From Phocoena phocoena (taxonomy: Eukaryota > Chordata > Mammalia > Artiodactyla > Phocoenidae), in NCBI RefSeq assembly GCF_963924675.1, contig NC_089220.1, positions 82,029,168 through 82,093,167 on the forward strand: a DNA stretch of 64,000 nt, written 5' to 3'. Under the pieces are notes generated by a model, which did not search any database, had not been told where the DNA came from, and saw only the letters and a list, made by a program, of their open reading frames with translations. The translations under genes were made by a program, and so were the position numbers. Positions 46,470-56,974 of the stretch are shown here, piece after piece; position 1 is the first letter of the stretch, and each line of letters opens with the position of its first letter.

Positions 46470-46995
46470 AACACCATTGTTTATTTCACCGAAGTCCCTA
46501 CTTTTTGACATTTACTCGGATAAAAATAATGTCATGATGAATACCTTTCTGCTCAGGGGAGGGTCAGGGGCATGTATTTGCCTATTTCCCTCAGATAAAT
46601 TCCTAGAATTAAAATTGCTACGTTAAAAGACAAGTGCATTTAAAAAAAAATTGATTTTTGTTGCCAGATAAGCCAATCAGAAAGTTGCAGCAATTTCCAG
46701 AACCAGGACTAGTGTATGAGAGTGTCCATTTCCTAAGACGGTCTCCATCACAACTATTACCACCCATGGAAAGCTTGGTCAGTCTGTTCGGTGGCAAATG
46801 AGGTTTCAGTTTATATTTAATTACTAGAGAGGTTGAATATTTTTCACAGTTCTATTTGCCAATTCTACTTCTCTTGTAACTGTCTACTTATAGCCTTTGC
46901 CTATTTTTCCAGAGAGTTTTACTTTTTCTTTATGAGTTTGAAAGAACTCTTTACCTCTTAAGGATACTCTAAAAATTTTGTTAAGTCTTAAATAT
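46470..46995 (-). mobile_element. Old L1 fragment (reverse), proximal piece
   Basis: 'cagataaattcctagaattaaaattgctacgtt', 'agtgtatgagagtgtccatttcc', 'aattactagagaggttgaatatttttcac' and 'tagcctttgcctatttttccagagag' are the ordered reverse complement of L1M ORF2. Confidence 0.75.
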
Positions 46996-47205
46996 AAAAC
47001 TGGTTTATGAAACTAGAATTTAACATTGAAGTTTGAGTTAGGTATCAAAGCTATGTTTGGTATGAAAGAGACCAGTTGGTTTCTAGAAACCCTTCTGAGG
47101 TGGACTAGTGAATCTGGGCAAAACGGCGAATGAGTGTTCTTTCCACTCTTTTTAGATTTTTTTTTTTCTGTAAGTATGAAATTATATCAGAATAAGAAGT
47201 TCCCC

Positions 47206-47576
47206 CAGGGGCTTCCCTGGTGGCACAGCGGTTAAGAATCCGCCCGCCAATGTAGGGGACACGGGTTCGAGCCCTGGTCCGGGAAGATCCCACATGCTGT
47301 GGAGCAACTAAACCCGTGCGCCACAGCTACTGAGCCTGCGCTCTAGAGCCCGCGAACCACAACGACTGAGCCCACGTGCCACAACTACTAAAGCCCTTGC
47401 GCCTAGAGTCCATGCTCCACAACAGGAGAAGCCACCGCAATGAGAAGCTCACGCACCGCAACAAAGAGTAGCCCATGCTCTCTGCAACTAGAGAAAGCCT
47501 GTGCGCAGCAACAAAAAACCCAACGCAGCCAAAAAAACCCCCAAACGATAAATAAATTAATTAATTAAAAAACAAA
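47206..47576 (+). mobile_element. CHR SINE (long, older type, forward)
   Basis: The head 'ggggcttccctggtggcacagcgg' carries the A box; the B box 'ggttcgagccc' follows at about 47264. The long body has several 'gccacaactact'-type units, then 'gcaacaaagagtagcccatgctc' and a tail 'aaataaattaattaattaaa'. The target-site duplication is aagaagttcccc (47194-47205) against aagaagtttcccc (47577-47589), so it is older than the short copies. Confidence 0.95.
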
Positions 47577-47589
47577 AAGAAGTTTCCCC

Positions 47590-48096
47590 AAAATACATAA
47601 CTGAAAAGAAAGCTGGCTGGGGGGTTACTGGTGCCTGGTTTAGCCCAACCACGAAATACCTGACTGCTCTCCTTCATTATGTGTGTGGCAGCTATAAAAA
47701 GACCGCACGGTCATCTCTGCGGCCAGCCTGAGATAACAGAATGTGAGTTGGTCCTGCTGAGTTCAGCTGCCTGCAGCTCTGCCCTTCCCTGGCCTGACCT
47801 GGGTCTGCTGGAAAAATCATACCCTCTGCTCTGTTGTCATGTGCTCAGTACCTGGCTTGGAATGGGTAAAAAAAAGGTAACCTCACCTAGCCTCTTGGGT
47901 TAGGGAGTCTCCCTTTCTCCCCACTGGTCTCAGGAGGATTGGAGATGGCAATGCAGCTTGCCTGTGCTTTCTCTATCCTCACAAGTCTGTGCTTCTCATG
48001 CAAGGCCCACTTACTTAGAGGAAAAGGATCTCACTCTTACTTCCATCCCTGCAACTAGAAAGCATGGTATGGTCCTCAGTCAGACGAACATATGTT
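47590..48096. other. Unassigned sequence
   Basis: No gene or repeat is recognised. Confidence 0.35.
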
Positions 48097-48430
48097 CTAG
48101 GTTATACTGCAGAAACAAATTATCGCCCCCCCCATCTCTTTGGCTTAATTCAATAAAGATTCATGCTACCTACCCACTGTGAGCCGTGAAGGTTTGGGGT
48201 GAAGCATGGGGATTAGTGAGGGCTCTGCTTCACAGAGTCACTCAGGGAGCTCAGGCTAACAAAGGCTCGAGCATCTGTCATGTCACCAGCTACCACAGCA
48301 AAGGGAGAGAGAAGCATGGAGAAATTACACTCGCTTTTCTCTGCTTTGGCTGTAAAGTGTCACATAGGGTTTCCACTCACATCCCATTGCCCTGAACCAG
48401 TCACAAGGCCCCACCAACCTGCAAAGTGGC
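48097..48430 (-). mobile_element. MLT1-like MaLR LTR (reverse)
   Basis: It shares its layout with 21088-21470: 'taggttatactgcagaaacaaattat', 'aataaagattcatgctacc', 'gctctgcttcacagagtcactcagggagctcaggctaac', 'catgtcaccagctaccacagcaaagggag', 'ccagtcacaaggcccc'. Confidence 0.65.
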
Positions 48431-49674
48431 TGGAGCATGTGCAGAACCCATAGAACGTGGGGTGAGCTTTCTGTTTCTGCCCACTCCCAGCATTAGCCTC
48501 TTGACGCTTCCTCCCAGCATTGCAATTTAACTATTTATAATATTTTGTTCAATGTCTGTATTGCTAGACTTGGAGTTTTTTTGGGGGGCTGGCACTCTGT
48601 CTTTTCTGTTCACCATTGCATTCTTCATGCCCAGCCAGGTATGCCGCACGAAGAACAGCAATAGAACTGGGACCTTTGATGCCATCTAGTGGCAGCACAC
48701 ATATATTACAGGAGTTGTTACTTCGATGTACAGACCCTCTGCCTTCAATTCTCTTTTGGGGGGCAGGGGGCGGTGCAAATGGGAGTGTGGGGAGGTGGAA
48801 CAAGAGTGTTAGAAAAGGAGAGATGTTTCAAGATTTCAGTAGACAAACGCTCTAGAATGAGAATCTCCAGACGTCATCCTATCAGCTCTGCCCCCATCCC
48901 AGTTTTACCCCTTCCCCAGTTTGGCTGGTAAAAGAGCTTTTGGGTTTCAGAGTTGGAAGGCGACAAAATGAGTTAAAATTCCATAAAATGCATAATTCTT
49001 TTTACAAATAAAAAAGTTAAAACCTACCTATAGCTGCTAAATCAGTTGCAAAATAAACTGGTTTACTGGTCTATCTCAATGCTGGCCTGCCCACCTTCAG
49101 CACCTGGGACGGAAAACAGACAAAGCTAGTGACCTTTTCCCCACCCTCTGGTACATCACTTCTTCAGGATCCATGTTCCAGTGGCTTCTGTCAAAGCTGA
49201 AAACGTTCAAGGCAAAGAGCCATGTTAAGGTTTCTAAAAAATTATCTGGCTCCAATTATCTGGCTTCTTGAGGTTTCTGAGAAGTGTCAGGGCTAGCTCT
49301 GGCTGCCAACTGCTGCGCCGGATGAAAGCTAATGACCCCGTGTGCGGAGCAGACAAAGGGTTTAAAAAGCAAAGCTTAATTGAAGTTAATCATGGAAGAC
49401 AGGAAAACTTGGAGGACAGTGATGGAAGGAGTGCATTCGTGTGGTTTCTGTGCTGTCACCCTTTATCCAGAGACTCCGGGCTCTTCTGTGTAAGTGGCCC
49501 CTTGCTCTCTGGAATCCATTATCTCCCTAGGATGCCCCATTATATGCTTGGTGAGATGGAAACCATGGTGCCTTGCTGCTGGCTCTGGGAAGGAGGAAGC
49601 TGGGGCCGACAGCATTTCCCAGAAAATAAGAAACAAAACTAAACTTAGTTAACAATGAAGAAAGAAAGAGGAGG
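48431..49674. other. Unassigned, mostly unique sequence
   Basis: A 124-codon frame (49268-49642, plus) is not recognised. G-rich patches near 48570-48595 and 48755-48770. No exon is supported. Confidence 0.35.
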
Positions 49675-49689
49675 CAGGGTGTTCTTTTG

Positions 49690-49873
49690 TTTTTGTTTTT
49701 TTTTTTTTGATTGCGCTGGGTCTTAGTTGTGGCTCATGGGCTCCTGAGTTGCGGCATGTGAACTCTTAGTTGCAGCATGCATGTGGGAATCTAGTTCCCT
49801 GACCAGGGATCGAACCTGGGCCCCCTGCATTGGGAGCGTGAAGTCTTAGCCACTGCACCACCAGGGAAGTCCC
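49690..49873 (-). mobile_element. CHR-type SINE (divergent subtype)
   Basis: 'gattgcgctgggtcttagttgtggctc', 'gagttgcggcatgtgaactcttagttgcag' and the head 'ccaccagggaagtcc'. The head region 'gggatcgaacctgggccccctgc' differs from the other copies ('gggcacgaaccc'). The imperfect target-site duplication cagggtgttcttttg / cagggtgtccttttg is at 49675-49689 and 49874-49888. Confidence 0.92.
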
Positions 49874-50089
49874 CAGGGTGTCCTTTTGACCGTAGAGCAG
49901 GCTGGGAGGTTTGCTTTGTTTATAAGAAACTGATTAACTGAACGTGGATAAGGTGATGAAGGAAGAATTAAAATATATATGCTTAACAAATACCACTTGT
50001 AGACATAATAAAGAAAAAACAATGAGAGAAAGTTCACAGAAGTGACAGACTTTCTTTATGAAGGACGATCTTGAATTTTTAATTAATAA

Positions 50090-50310
50090 TAACATATTTA
50101 TTGGGCACTTGGTAGGTGCCAGGTACCAGGCGAAGTGCTTCTATGTGGTTTATCTCTCAATTCTCACGGGTGCTCTGTGAGGTAGATGTTGCTATGATCT
50201 CCGTCTTACAGAGGAGACATGGGCTCAACAAGGTTCCATAACTTGCCCCAAATCACGCAGTTAGACCAGCATTCCACTCTCTCTCCAGAGCCCTGGCTTT
50301 CGCAGCAGGT
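50090..50310 (-). repeat. MIR (reverse)
   Basis: 'atatttattgggcacttggtaggtgccaggtacc', 'ctcaattctcacgggtgctctgtgaggtagatg', 'cttacagaggagacatgggctc' and 'aacttgccccaaatcacgcag' follow the reversed MIR order. Confidence 0.85.
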
Positions 50311-51190
50311 TTATACAGCTGCCACTCTGTCTTTTTCTGTCCCCTGAATCCTAGCTCCTAGCATCACTAGTATTCCTACTGACTCATTTTGTCTCTCTAT
50401 GCTGCCTTTCCTGCATGACCTCCTTTCTTCCTTGCCTAAGGAAGAGCCATAATCAACATCATCAAAATACATTTATTCTGCTATGCTGGGGACAGGGGAT
50501 GTAGCCATGTGTTAAGGAGGGGCCCTCTGTCCCCAGAAGTGATATATTTGTCAAACCAAGGTTTTGCATGGCTGGTTCTTCTGTCCCTTGATTGCCCTCC
50601 CTCCCCTCCCCACAACCATCTTATCTTGGTCCCACCCACACTTCAAAACTCTGAGCTCAGAGGAACCCAGAAAGAACAGCCAGAGGCCCCTGAGCCACTC
50701 TTTCCTGTGAGAGGGTTCTTAGAATTCTTCAAAGGGTTTACCCAGGGTTACAGGGTTACAAGTATCACTGAGGAGCTAAACACCACATTGAAGTGTATCT
50801 TCTTCAATGAAATGCTTTAAACTGGTTGAAACTCAGTTTTCTGAAGATTAATTATTCTTTTTTGATTTGACGTGGACAGGGAAAGTATCAGAGGCAGAGT
50901 CAAAAAGATCAGGTGGGCTCTGAATTTTCTTTCTTGCTGTGTGCATAAATGTTTGCACTTACAAATATAAGACTGACCAAAGGTGGCAGAAACTTCTCTG
51001 CAAAACTGTGGGAGAGTGTGCAGTGTGAGGCAGTGCAGCACGAGGGGGCCCTGAGCAGGGCCATGGTGGGTGGGTGGGGCTCAGAGGTCTCTGTATTTTT
51101 TAGTACAGGTAAGTGTGCCTGGCTGGCTGTCTTCTTGGACTCAAGCATTGGGTCACTGTTAGGGACAGAGTTCAGGACCTGAAGCTGGAA
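50311..51190. other. Unassigned sequence
   Basis: No gene or repeat is recognised. Confidence 0.35.
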
Positions 51191-51194
51191 GATT

Positions 51195-51330
51195 AGGGCA
51201 CAGGTTTTGCTTTGTCACTGATGACCTAAGAGCCTAAGCACGCCACTTAACTTCTCTGCTTGAGTTTCCTTACCTCTACAATAGGGGTGATAGCGCTATT
51301 ATCCTGTCTCATGGGTTTTGTTAATTAACT
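51195..51330 (+). repeat. MIR
   Basis: 'agcacgccacttaacttctctgcttgagtttccttacctctacaataggggtgatagc' (read in parts) and 'tgtctcatgggttttg' match the forward MIR core. Confidence 0.75.
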
Positions 51331-51427
51331 AAAATCAACCAAAAATAGTAAATTATTTTGAAATACTCTGGTTAAAGGTCTAAGTAATAAGCAGATCTGA
51401 TCACATGGAAACTCTGTTTAAAAATCT

Positions 51428-52929
51428 ACTGTGTTCTTGGATTGGAGGAATCCATATTGTTAAAATGACCATACTACCCAAGATAATCTATAGATTCAAT
51501 GCAATCTCTATCAAAATACCAATGGCAGTTTCCACAGAACTAGAACAAATAGTTTTAAAATTTCCATGGAAACACAAAAGCCCTGAATAGCCAAAACAAT
51601 TTTGAGAAAGGAGAATGGAGCTGGAAGAATCAGGGTCCCTGACTTCCAACTATGCTACAAAGCTACAGTCATCAAAACAGTATGGTACTGCCACAAAAAC
51701 AGACACATAGATCAATGGAACAGAATTTAAAGCCCAGAAATAAACCCATGCACTTACCATCAATTAATCTATGACAAAGGACGCAAGAATATACAATGGA
51801 GAAAAGACAGTCTCTTCAATAAGTGGTGCTGGGAAAACTGGACAGCTACATGTAAAAGAATAATGTTAGAACATTCTCTAACACCATATACAAAAATAAA
51901 CTCAAAATGGATTAAAGACCTAAATGTAAGACCTGATGCTATAAAACTCTTAAAGGAAAACATGGGCAGAACACTCTTTGACATAAAATATTTTTTTTGG
52001 ATCTGTCTTCTAGAGTAATGGAAACAAAAGCAAAAATAAACAAATGGGACCTAATAAAACTTAAAAGCTTTTGCACAGAAAAGGAAACTATAAACAAAGT
52101 GAAAAGACAACCTATGGACTGGGAGAAAATATTTGCAAATGATGTGGCCGACAAGGGATTAATTTCCATAATATACAAACAACTCAATATGAAAAAACAA
52201 ACAACCCAATCAAAAAATGGGCAGAAGACCTAAATAGACATTTTCCTAAGGAAGATTTACAGATGGCCAAAAAGCACATGAAAAGATGTTCAATATTGCT
52301 AATTATTAGAGAAATGTGAATTAAAACTACAATGAGATATCACCTCATGCCATTCGGAATGGCCATCATCAAAAAGTCTACAAATAATAAATGCTGGAGA
52401 GGGTGTGGAGAAAAGGGACCCCTCCTACATGGTTGGTGGGAATGTAAATTGGTGCAGCCACTATGGAGAATAGTACGGAGGTTCCTTAAAAAATTAAAAA
52501 TACAGTTACCATATGATCCAGCAATCCCACTCCTGAGCATACATCTGGAAAAAGTGAAAACCCTAATTTGAAAAGATACATGCACCCCAATATTCAATGC
52601 AGCACTAATAATAGCCAAGACATGGAAACAACCTACATGTCCATCGAGAGATGAATGGATAAAGATGTGGTATATACACACACACATATATATACATATA
52701 TGTATATATATAGAGAGAAATAGATAAAGATAGAGGGGGGAGAGGGAGGGGGAGGGGGAGGAGAGAGGGGGAGGGGGAGGGAGAGGGAGAGGCAGAGGGA
52801 GAGGGAGAGGCAGAGGGAGAGGGAGAGGCAGAGAGAGAGGGAGAGGCAGAGGGAGAGGGAGAGGCAGAGGGAGAGGGAGAGGGAGAGGGAGAGGGAGAGG
52901 GAGAGGGAGAGGGAGGGAGGGAGGGAAGA

Positions 52930-53011
<82 letters not shown>

Positions 53012-53488
53012 GAATATTACTCAGCCATAAAAAAGAATGAAATAATGCCATTTGCAGTAACATGATTGGACCTAGAAATTATCATACTAAGTCAGACATA
53101 TATCATATGTCTGACAAATACAAATATTTGTATACAAAGACAAATATCATATGATATCACTTACATGTGGAATCTAGAAAGTAATACAAATGAACTTATT
53201 TACAAAACAGAAATAGACTCACAGACATTGAAAACAAACTTATGGTCACCAAAGGGGAAAGAGGAGGAGGGATTAATTTGGAATTAACGTATACACAGTA
53301 CTATAGGTAAAACAGATAAACAACAAGGACGTACTGTATAGCACAGGGAACTATATTCAATACCTTGTAATCACCTATAATCGAAAAGAATCTGAAAAAC
53401 AATATATATAAACTGAGTCACTGTGCTGTACACCTGAAACTAATACAACATTTTACAATCAACTGTAATTCAATTAAAAAAAAAATCT
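51428..53488 (+). mobile_element. 5'-truncated L1 with an internal satellite expansion
   Basis: It starts in ORF2 at 'gttcttggattggaggaatcc' and proceeds through 'catactacccaagataatc', 'aaagctacagtcatcaaaac', 'ataatggtgctgggaaaac'-like words and 'aaagatacatgcaccccaa' to the 3' UTR ('agcacagggaactatattc', 'cctgaaactaatacaac') and an A-rich end. It parallels the L1 at 35.5-37.1 kb, extending further 5'. The coding region has several stops and frame breaks. At 52669-53009 the normal short link between 'gatgtggta' and 'aatggaatattactcagcc' is replaced by about 340 bp of simple sequence. Confidence 0.93.
52669..53009. repeat. CA/TA then GA-rich satellite inside the L1, with an 18-bp period
   Basis: The tract begins 'tatatacacacacacatat', passes through tata repeats and from about 52713 becomes an almost pure purine tract. 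The word ggca recurs at 52791, 52809, 52827, 52845 and 52863, exactly 18 bp apart, so a unit of three hexamers (gaggca, gaggga, gaggga) is repeated about five times. The unit is followed by (gaggga)n and then (ga)n to 53009. The minus strand reads as long Ser/Leu and Ser/Pro frames, which are artefacts. Confidence 0.95.
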
Positions 53489-53547
53489 GTGGCTCACAGG
53501 AGAGTGCTGTCTTTCAGCTTGGCAGACCAGTCCCTCCACTCCCTATA

Positions 53548-53860
53548 TGGCTGTCCCTTGGTATCCATGGGGGATTGGTCCCAGGAGCCCCATGGATACC
53601 AAAATCTGTGGATGCCCAAGTCTCTTATAAAAATGGTGTAGTATTTGCATATAAACCTAAGCACACCCTCCCGTGTACTTTAAATCATCTCTAGATTGCT
53701 CATCATACCGAATACAATGTAAATGCCATGTAAATAGTGCCAGTGCAGTGCAAATTCAAGTTTGCTTTTTGGAAGTTTCTGGAATTGTTTTTTCAAATAT
53801 CTTCAGTTCTAGTTGGTTGAATCCACGCATGCAAAACTTGTGGATATGGAGGCCCAATTG
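53548..53860 (+). mobile_element. MER2-like Tigger MITE
   Basis: The left end 'ggctgtcccttggtatccatgggggattggtcccagga' and right end 'gttggttgaatccacgcatgc ... tggatatggaggcccaattg' are imperfect inverted repeats. The flanks carry TA on both sides (53546-53547 and 53861-53862), the Tc1/mariner target duplication. Size (about 310 bp) and the internal 'gtatttgcatataaacctaagcacaccctcccgtgtac' fit a MER2-type non-autonomous Tigger. Confidence 0.85.
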
Positions 53861-54019
53861 TACTCCCACTACACACACCTGTCTGGAGATCTTAATCAAA
53901 TACGCTTCTTTGTACTTCTGTACTGGCCATTTCCTTTGCCTATGATGCCCTAACTTTTCTTGTTTGCTCTGGAGCTTGACATTAACCAATGTCCATGCAT
54001 ACCTCCCTCCCCAGACACC

Positions 54020-54120
54020 AGAATTCTTCCTTTATAAGCTGAATGAACTTGCACAAATTATTTAGCTTATCTGAGCTTCAACTTCCTCATCTCCAAGTTG
54101 GGACTAACAATAATTCCTAG
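54020..54120 (+). repeat. MIR fragment
   Basis: 'gaacttgcacaaattatttagcttatctgagcttcaacttcctcatctcc' (read in parts) is the forward MIR core. Confidence 0.7.
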
Positions 54121-54394
54121 TGGTGTAGCAAGAGGTCCTGGGGGAAGTGAGAGGAAGCACCGTTGTTACCCTAGATATGACTGTCGTTGAGACTCGGATG
54201 AGAGGCTGTTAGAGGAAGCAGTGGGAAAGCTGGGTCTGTTCAAGGGCATTTGAAACATCTGTAGTCAGAACAAGAGACAAAAAGAGGAGATGGTCTAAAG
54301 ACGGGGCCTTTTAAAAAATGTGCTCCCTCTCCTGGATGGTAGCACCTGCCTGTGCTTCTGATGTAATTTCCAGACCAGCTGGTGGGAGGGCTTA

Positions 54395-54680
54395 GGAAAG
54401 TTCATGCAGCATCTGGCACAGGGCTGGACATACAGAGCTCCAGAAACATTCGTTATGACTATTATTTAATTGTTTCATCAATGCTCCCATAGTGCTTTAT
54501 GCATAAATTACATCATTTATTTGGGGGAAACTGCTGACCTGCTTTGCACCTCAATGCCCTCACCTGTAAGATGGGAATGGGAACACTGCTCGCCTTTGGT
54601 GGTGAGAAGCCAACCTGAGATAATATGTGAAAGCTCTCTGAACATTAAGCACCCGAAAGATACAGCTATTATAGTCATTT
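54395..54680 (+). repeat. MIR-type fragments
   Basis: 'gcatctggcacagggctggacatacagagctcc' with 'ttatgactattattt' (54410-54470) is a MIR tail. 'cctcaatgccctcacctgtaagatgggaatggg' with 'gagataatatgtgaaagctctctgaac' (54545-54650) is a second core. They may be two copies. Confidence 0.65.
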
Positions 54681-54902
54681 GTTGTGAGGAAGTCAAGCAA
54701 CAGGTAAGAGTAGCTGGGCCTCATAAACATCAGATAAATTCAGGTGTGTTTCGGAAGAACAAATATGTTAGGTCTCCCTCTAGTGAGGATCCGGAGAAGT
54801 GCAGCCAGTGCCCCGCCCCTGCCTGTGACTTGTGGGCATCCACTGGATTGCTGATACAGGACACAGCTGCAAGGGGCCTTTGAGCTGGGAGTTTCCCAGG
54901 CT

Positions 54903-55607
54903 TTGCTCACCTCCTGGGTTGGACTAGGAGATTTATGGAGAGACAGGTGGATTTCAAATGTAAAGGTCGTGAAACACTTTATACATCATATGCCCTGGGA
55001 CAGGCCAGGGGTGGTTCTAGCTTCCCCTCTTTACTGTGAAACTGCTTGTGGATGGGAGACTCTGGGAAAGATTCCTTTCCCAAAGACCATCCCAAGTAAG
55101 AGTGAAGGTGTGAATCACAGTATTCAGTCAAACCCCTTCAGTGACCCAGAGTTAGTCTGGGTAACAAATACTGGCCAGAAAGAAGAGATGTCAGTGATTG
55201 TGTTGACATCTAACTTAAAATATACATGTGGATTAAGGGAATGGGCTGACGATTGGGGGGAATGCAAGCCTCAACCAAAGCCCTTTTGGGTTCTCAGGCC
55301 CCCTCTGTGGCTCACCACCTTTCCACAAGTCTGCCCTTGGATGTCCCTCTTTTTGAACCCCTTCCCTCTGGAAGCAACCCTGGGAGAAGGAAACCCAAGG
55401 AGGCAGGTGGAGAAAGTCAGGCCAGGCCATCAGGCTGCAGAGTGGAGAGAAGATAAAGGGAAGATCTTCTTCCTTCTCGCAGGAAGCTGTGGCTCTAGGA
55501 GCCATGGAGGCGGTAAGGCTGGACCCATGCTTACTGGCAATCGTCTCTATCAGTCTCCATCTTGGCCACCTTTCTGCACCTGCAGTCCAGCCCAGGCAAG
55601 GGCCTGA
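54903..55607 (+). other. Longest open frame in the window (234 codons), no recognised product
   Basis: An ATG-started frame of 705 bp with ordinary, tryptophan- and proline-rich composition (for example 'WADDWGECKPQPKPFW'). I see no domain, signal peptide, repeat or known family. Overlapping frames of up to 90 codons are open on the other strand in the same GC-rich stretch, which favours chance. It could be part of a lineage-specific transcript, but no promoter, splice or polyadenylation signal supports it. I do not call this a gene. Confidence 0.12.
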
Positions 55608-56190
55608 AGGGAGGAGGGGTGAAAAGGAATTTTCTTCTCAGACGTGGGTTGGGGTGCTCTAAGTAAGAAGGTAAACTCTGCTTTCTTCCTCCAAAGAGCT
55701 CAGTAGGATTTGACCTGATTTTCAAACGTACACGCAAAGAAGCAGAGCAATCTTACCTCAGGGTTTGGGACATTCTAAACACAGAGGAAGGCACTGTGGG
55801 AGACAATTCCATGCTGGTCTTTCTTGGTCCAAGGTGGGAAAGTGCTGGGGCATGGGGATGTTCCATATCATGGGGTGATGTGGAACCAAGCAGGGAGGTA
55901 GGACGTCTGTTACTTCCAAAGCAAGCGAAGAGAAGGAAGTTTCTACTCTAGAAGCAGGTTGCTCTTCAAGGAGGCAAGGACACGCTTCGATAGGGTTTCA
56001 CAAGAGGATGCAGGCTGGAGAAGCAGGGCAGAAAATGCAAACTTGGTTGCCTTACAGTATTGTTTAGATGAGTGTGTCTTGCACTTTGGAGCTTCACAAA
56101 CCCCATATTAGGGAAAGCCACTGCAAGGGGAGGCTGTAAGACTTTCCATCAGGCAGCAACTTCAACACCCAGCAAAGTGTAAAAAGCATG
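55608..56190. other. Unassigned sequence
   Basis: No gene or repeat is recognised. Confidence 0.35.
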
Positions 56191-56974
56191 CAGCAGCCTC
56201 CCCTTATCCACGGGGATATGTTCCAAGACCCCCAGTGGATGCCTGAAACCATGCATAGCACCAAACCCTATACGCATACCTATGATAAAGTTTAATTTAT
56301 AAATTAGGCACAGGAGATTAACAACAATAATAAAATACAATTAAAACAAAATACCGTAATAAAAGTTACGTGAACGTGGTCTCTCTCTAAATACCTTACT
56401 GTACAAACGTTAACACCTTTTCCATCTTAACTAAGCACTTATCACACACCGTGGCTGTAATTTTTGCAGTCTGAGGTGCGACAGCAAAACTAGCACGAAT
56501 TTCTTTTTCCTTCTTCACAACTTTACGGATAGAAGATTCATTCTTACTGCAGATCAACCTTAGCATACGACTTTTTTTTTCTTTCCTTATTAAACCAAGG
56601 ACTTTCAACTTTTCTCTTAAAGGATGCACTTTACGGCTTCTCTGTGGCTTATCCGAATTGCCAGCATCACTCCTCTTGCATTTTGGGGCTGTTATTAAAC
56701 AAAACAAGGGTGCCTTGAACACAAGCCCCGTGATACCAGGACAGTCAGATAACGCAGGCAGCTACCATGTCACTAATGGCGGGATGTGCTGACATCCCTG
56801 GCAGGACTGAGGAGGGTGGCACAAGATTTCATCACGCTACTCAGAATGTTGCACAGTTGAAAACTTACGGGTTGTTTATTTCTGAAACTTTCCATTTAAT
56901 ATTTTTGGACTGTGGTTGACCACGGGTAGCTGAAACTGCAGAAAGTGAAACCATGGATAATGGGGGACTATGGT
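56191..56974 (-). mobile_element. Tigger DNA transposon with partial transposase
   Basis: The left end 'cagcagcctccccttatccacggggatatg' (56191-56220) and the right end 'ccatggataatgggggactatgg' (56951-56973) are imperfect inverted repeats of the 'cccccttatccgcgg' Tigger type. The next bases at both ends (tg and ta) resemble the TA target. The interior keeps the transposase N-terminus, then is cut short: the catalytic DDE core that should follow is absent. It is therefore non-autonomous. Confidence 0.9.
56396..56722 (-). pseudogene. Tigger/pogo transposase N-terminal remnant
   Basis: A 108-codon frame. After a Met start it contains 'APKCKRSDAGNSDKPQRSRKV', then a helix-turn-helix-like segment around residues 35-80 ('LREKLKVLGLIRKEKKS', 'KNESSIRKVVKKEKEIRAS') and 'KITATVCDKCLVKMEKVL'. 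This is the CENP-B-type N-terminal DNA-binding domain of pogo/Tigger transposases. In the family this domain binds the terminal repeats, while a DDE/D catalytic domain of about 200 residues follows. Here the frame ends soon after the first DNA-binding half and no DDE domain remains, so it cannot catalyse transposition. It sits inside the inverted repeats at 56191-56974. A translated remnant is possible but not supported. Confidence 0.85.

Noticed and set aside
52605..53063. 152-codon minus frame rich in Ser-Leu and Ser-Pro repeats
   Set aside because: It is the complement of the GA satellite inside an L1. Low-complexity translation, no evidence of expression.
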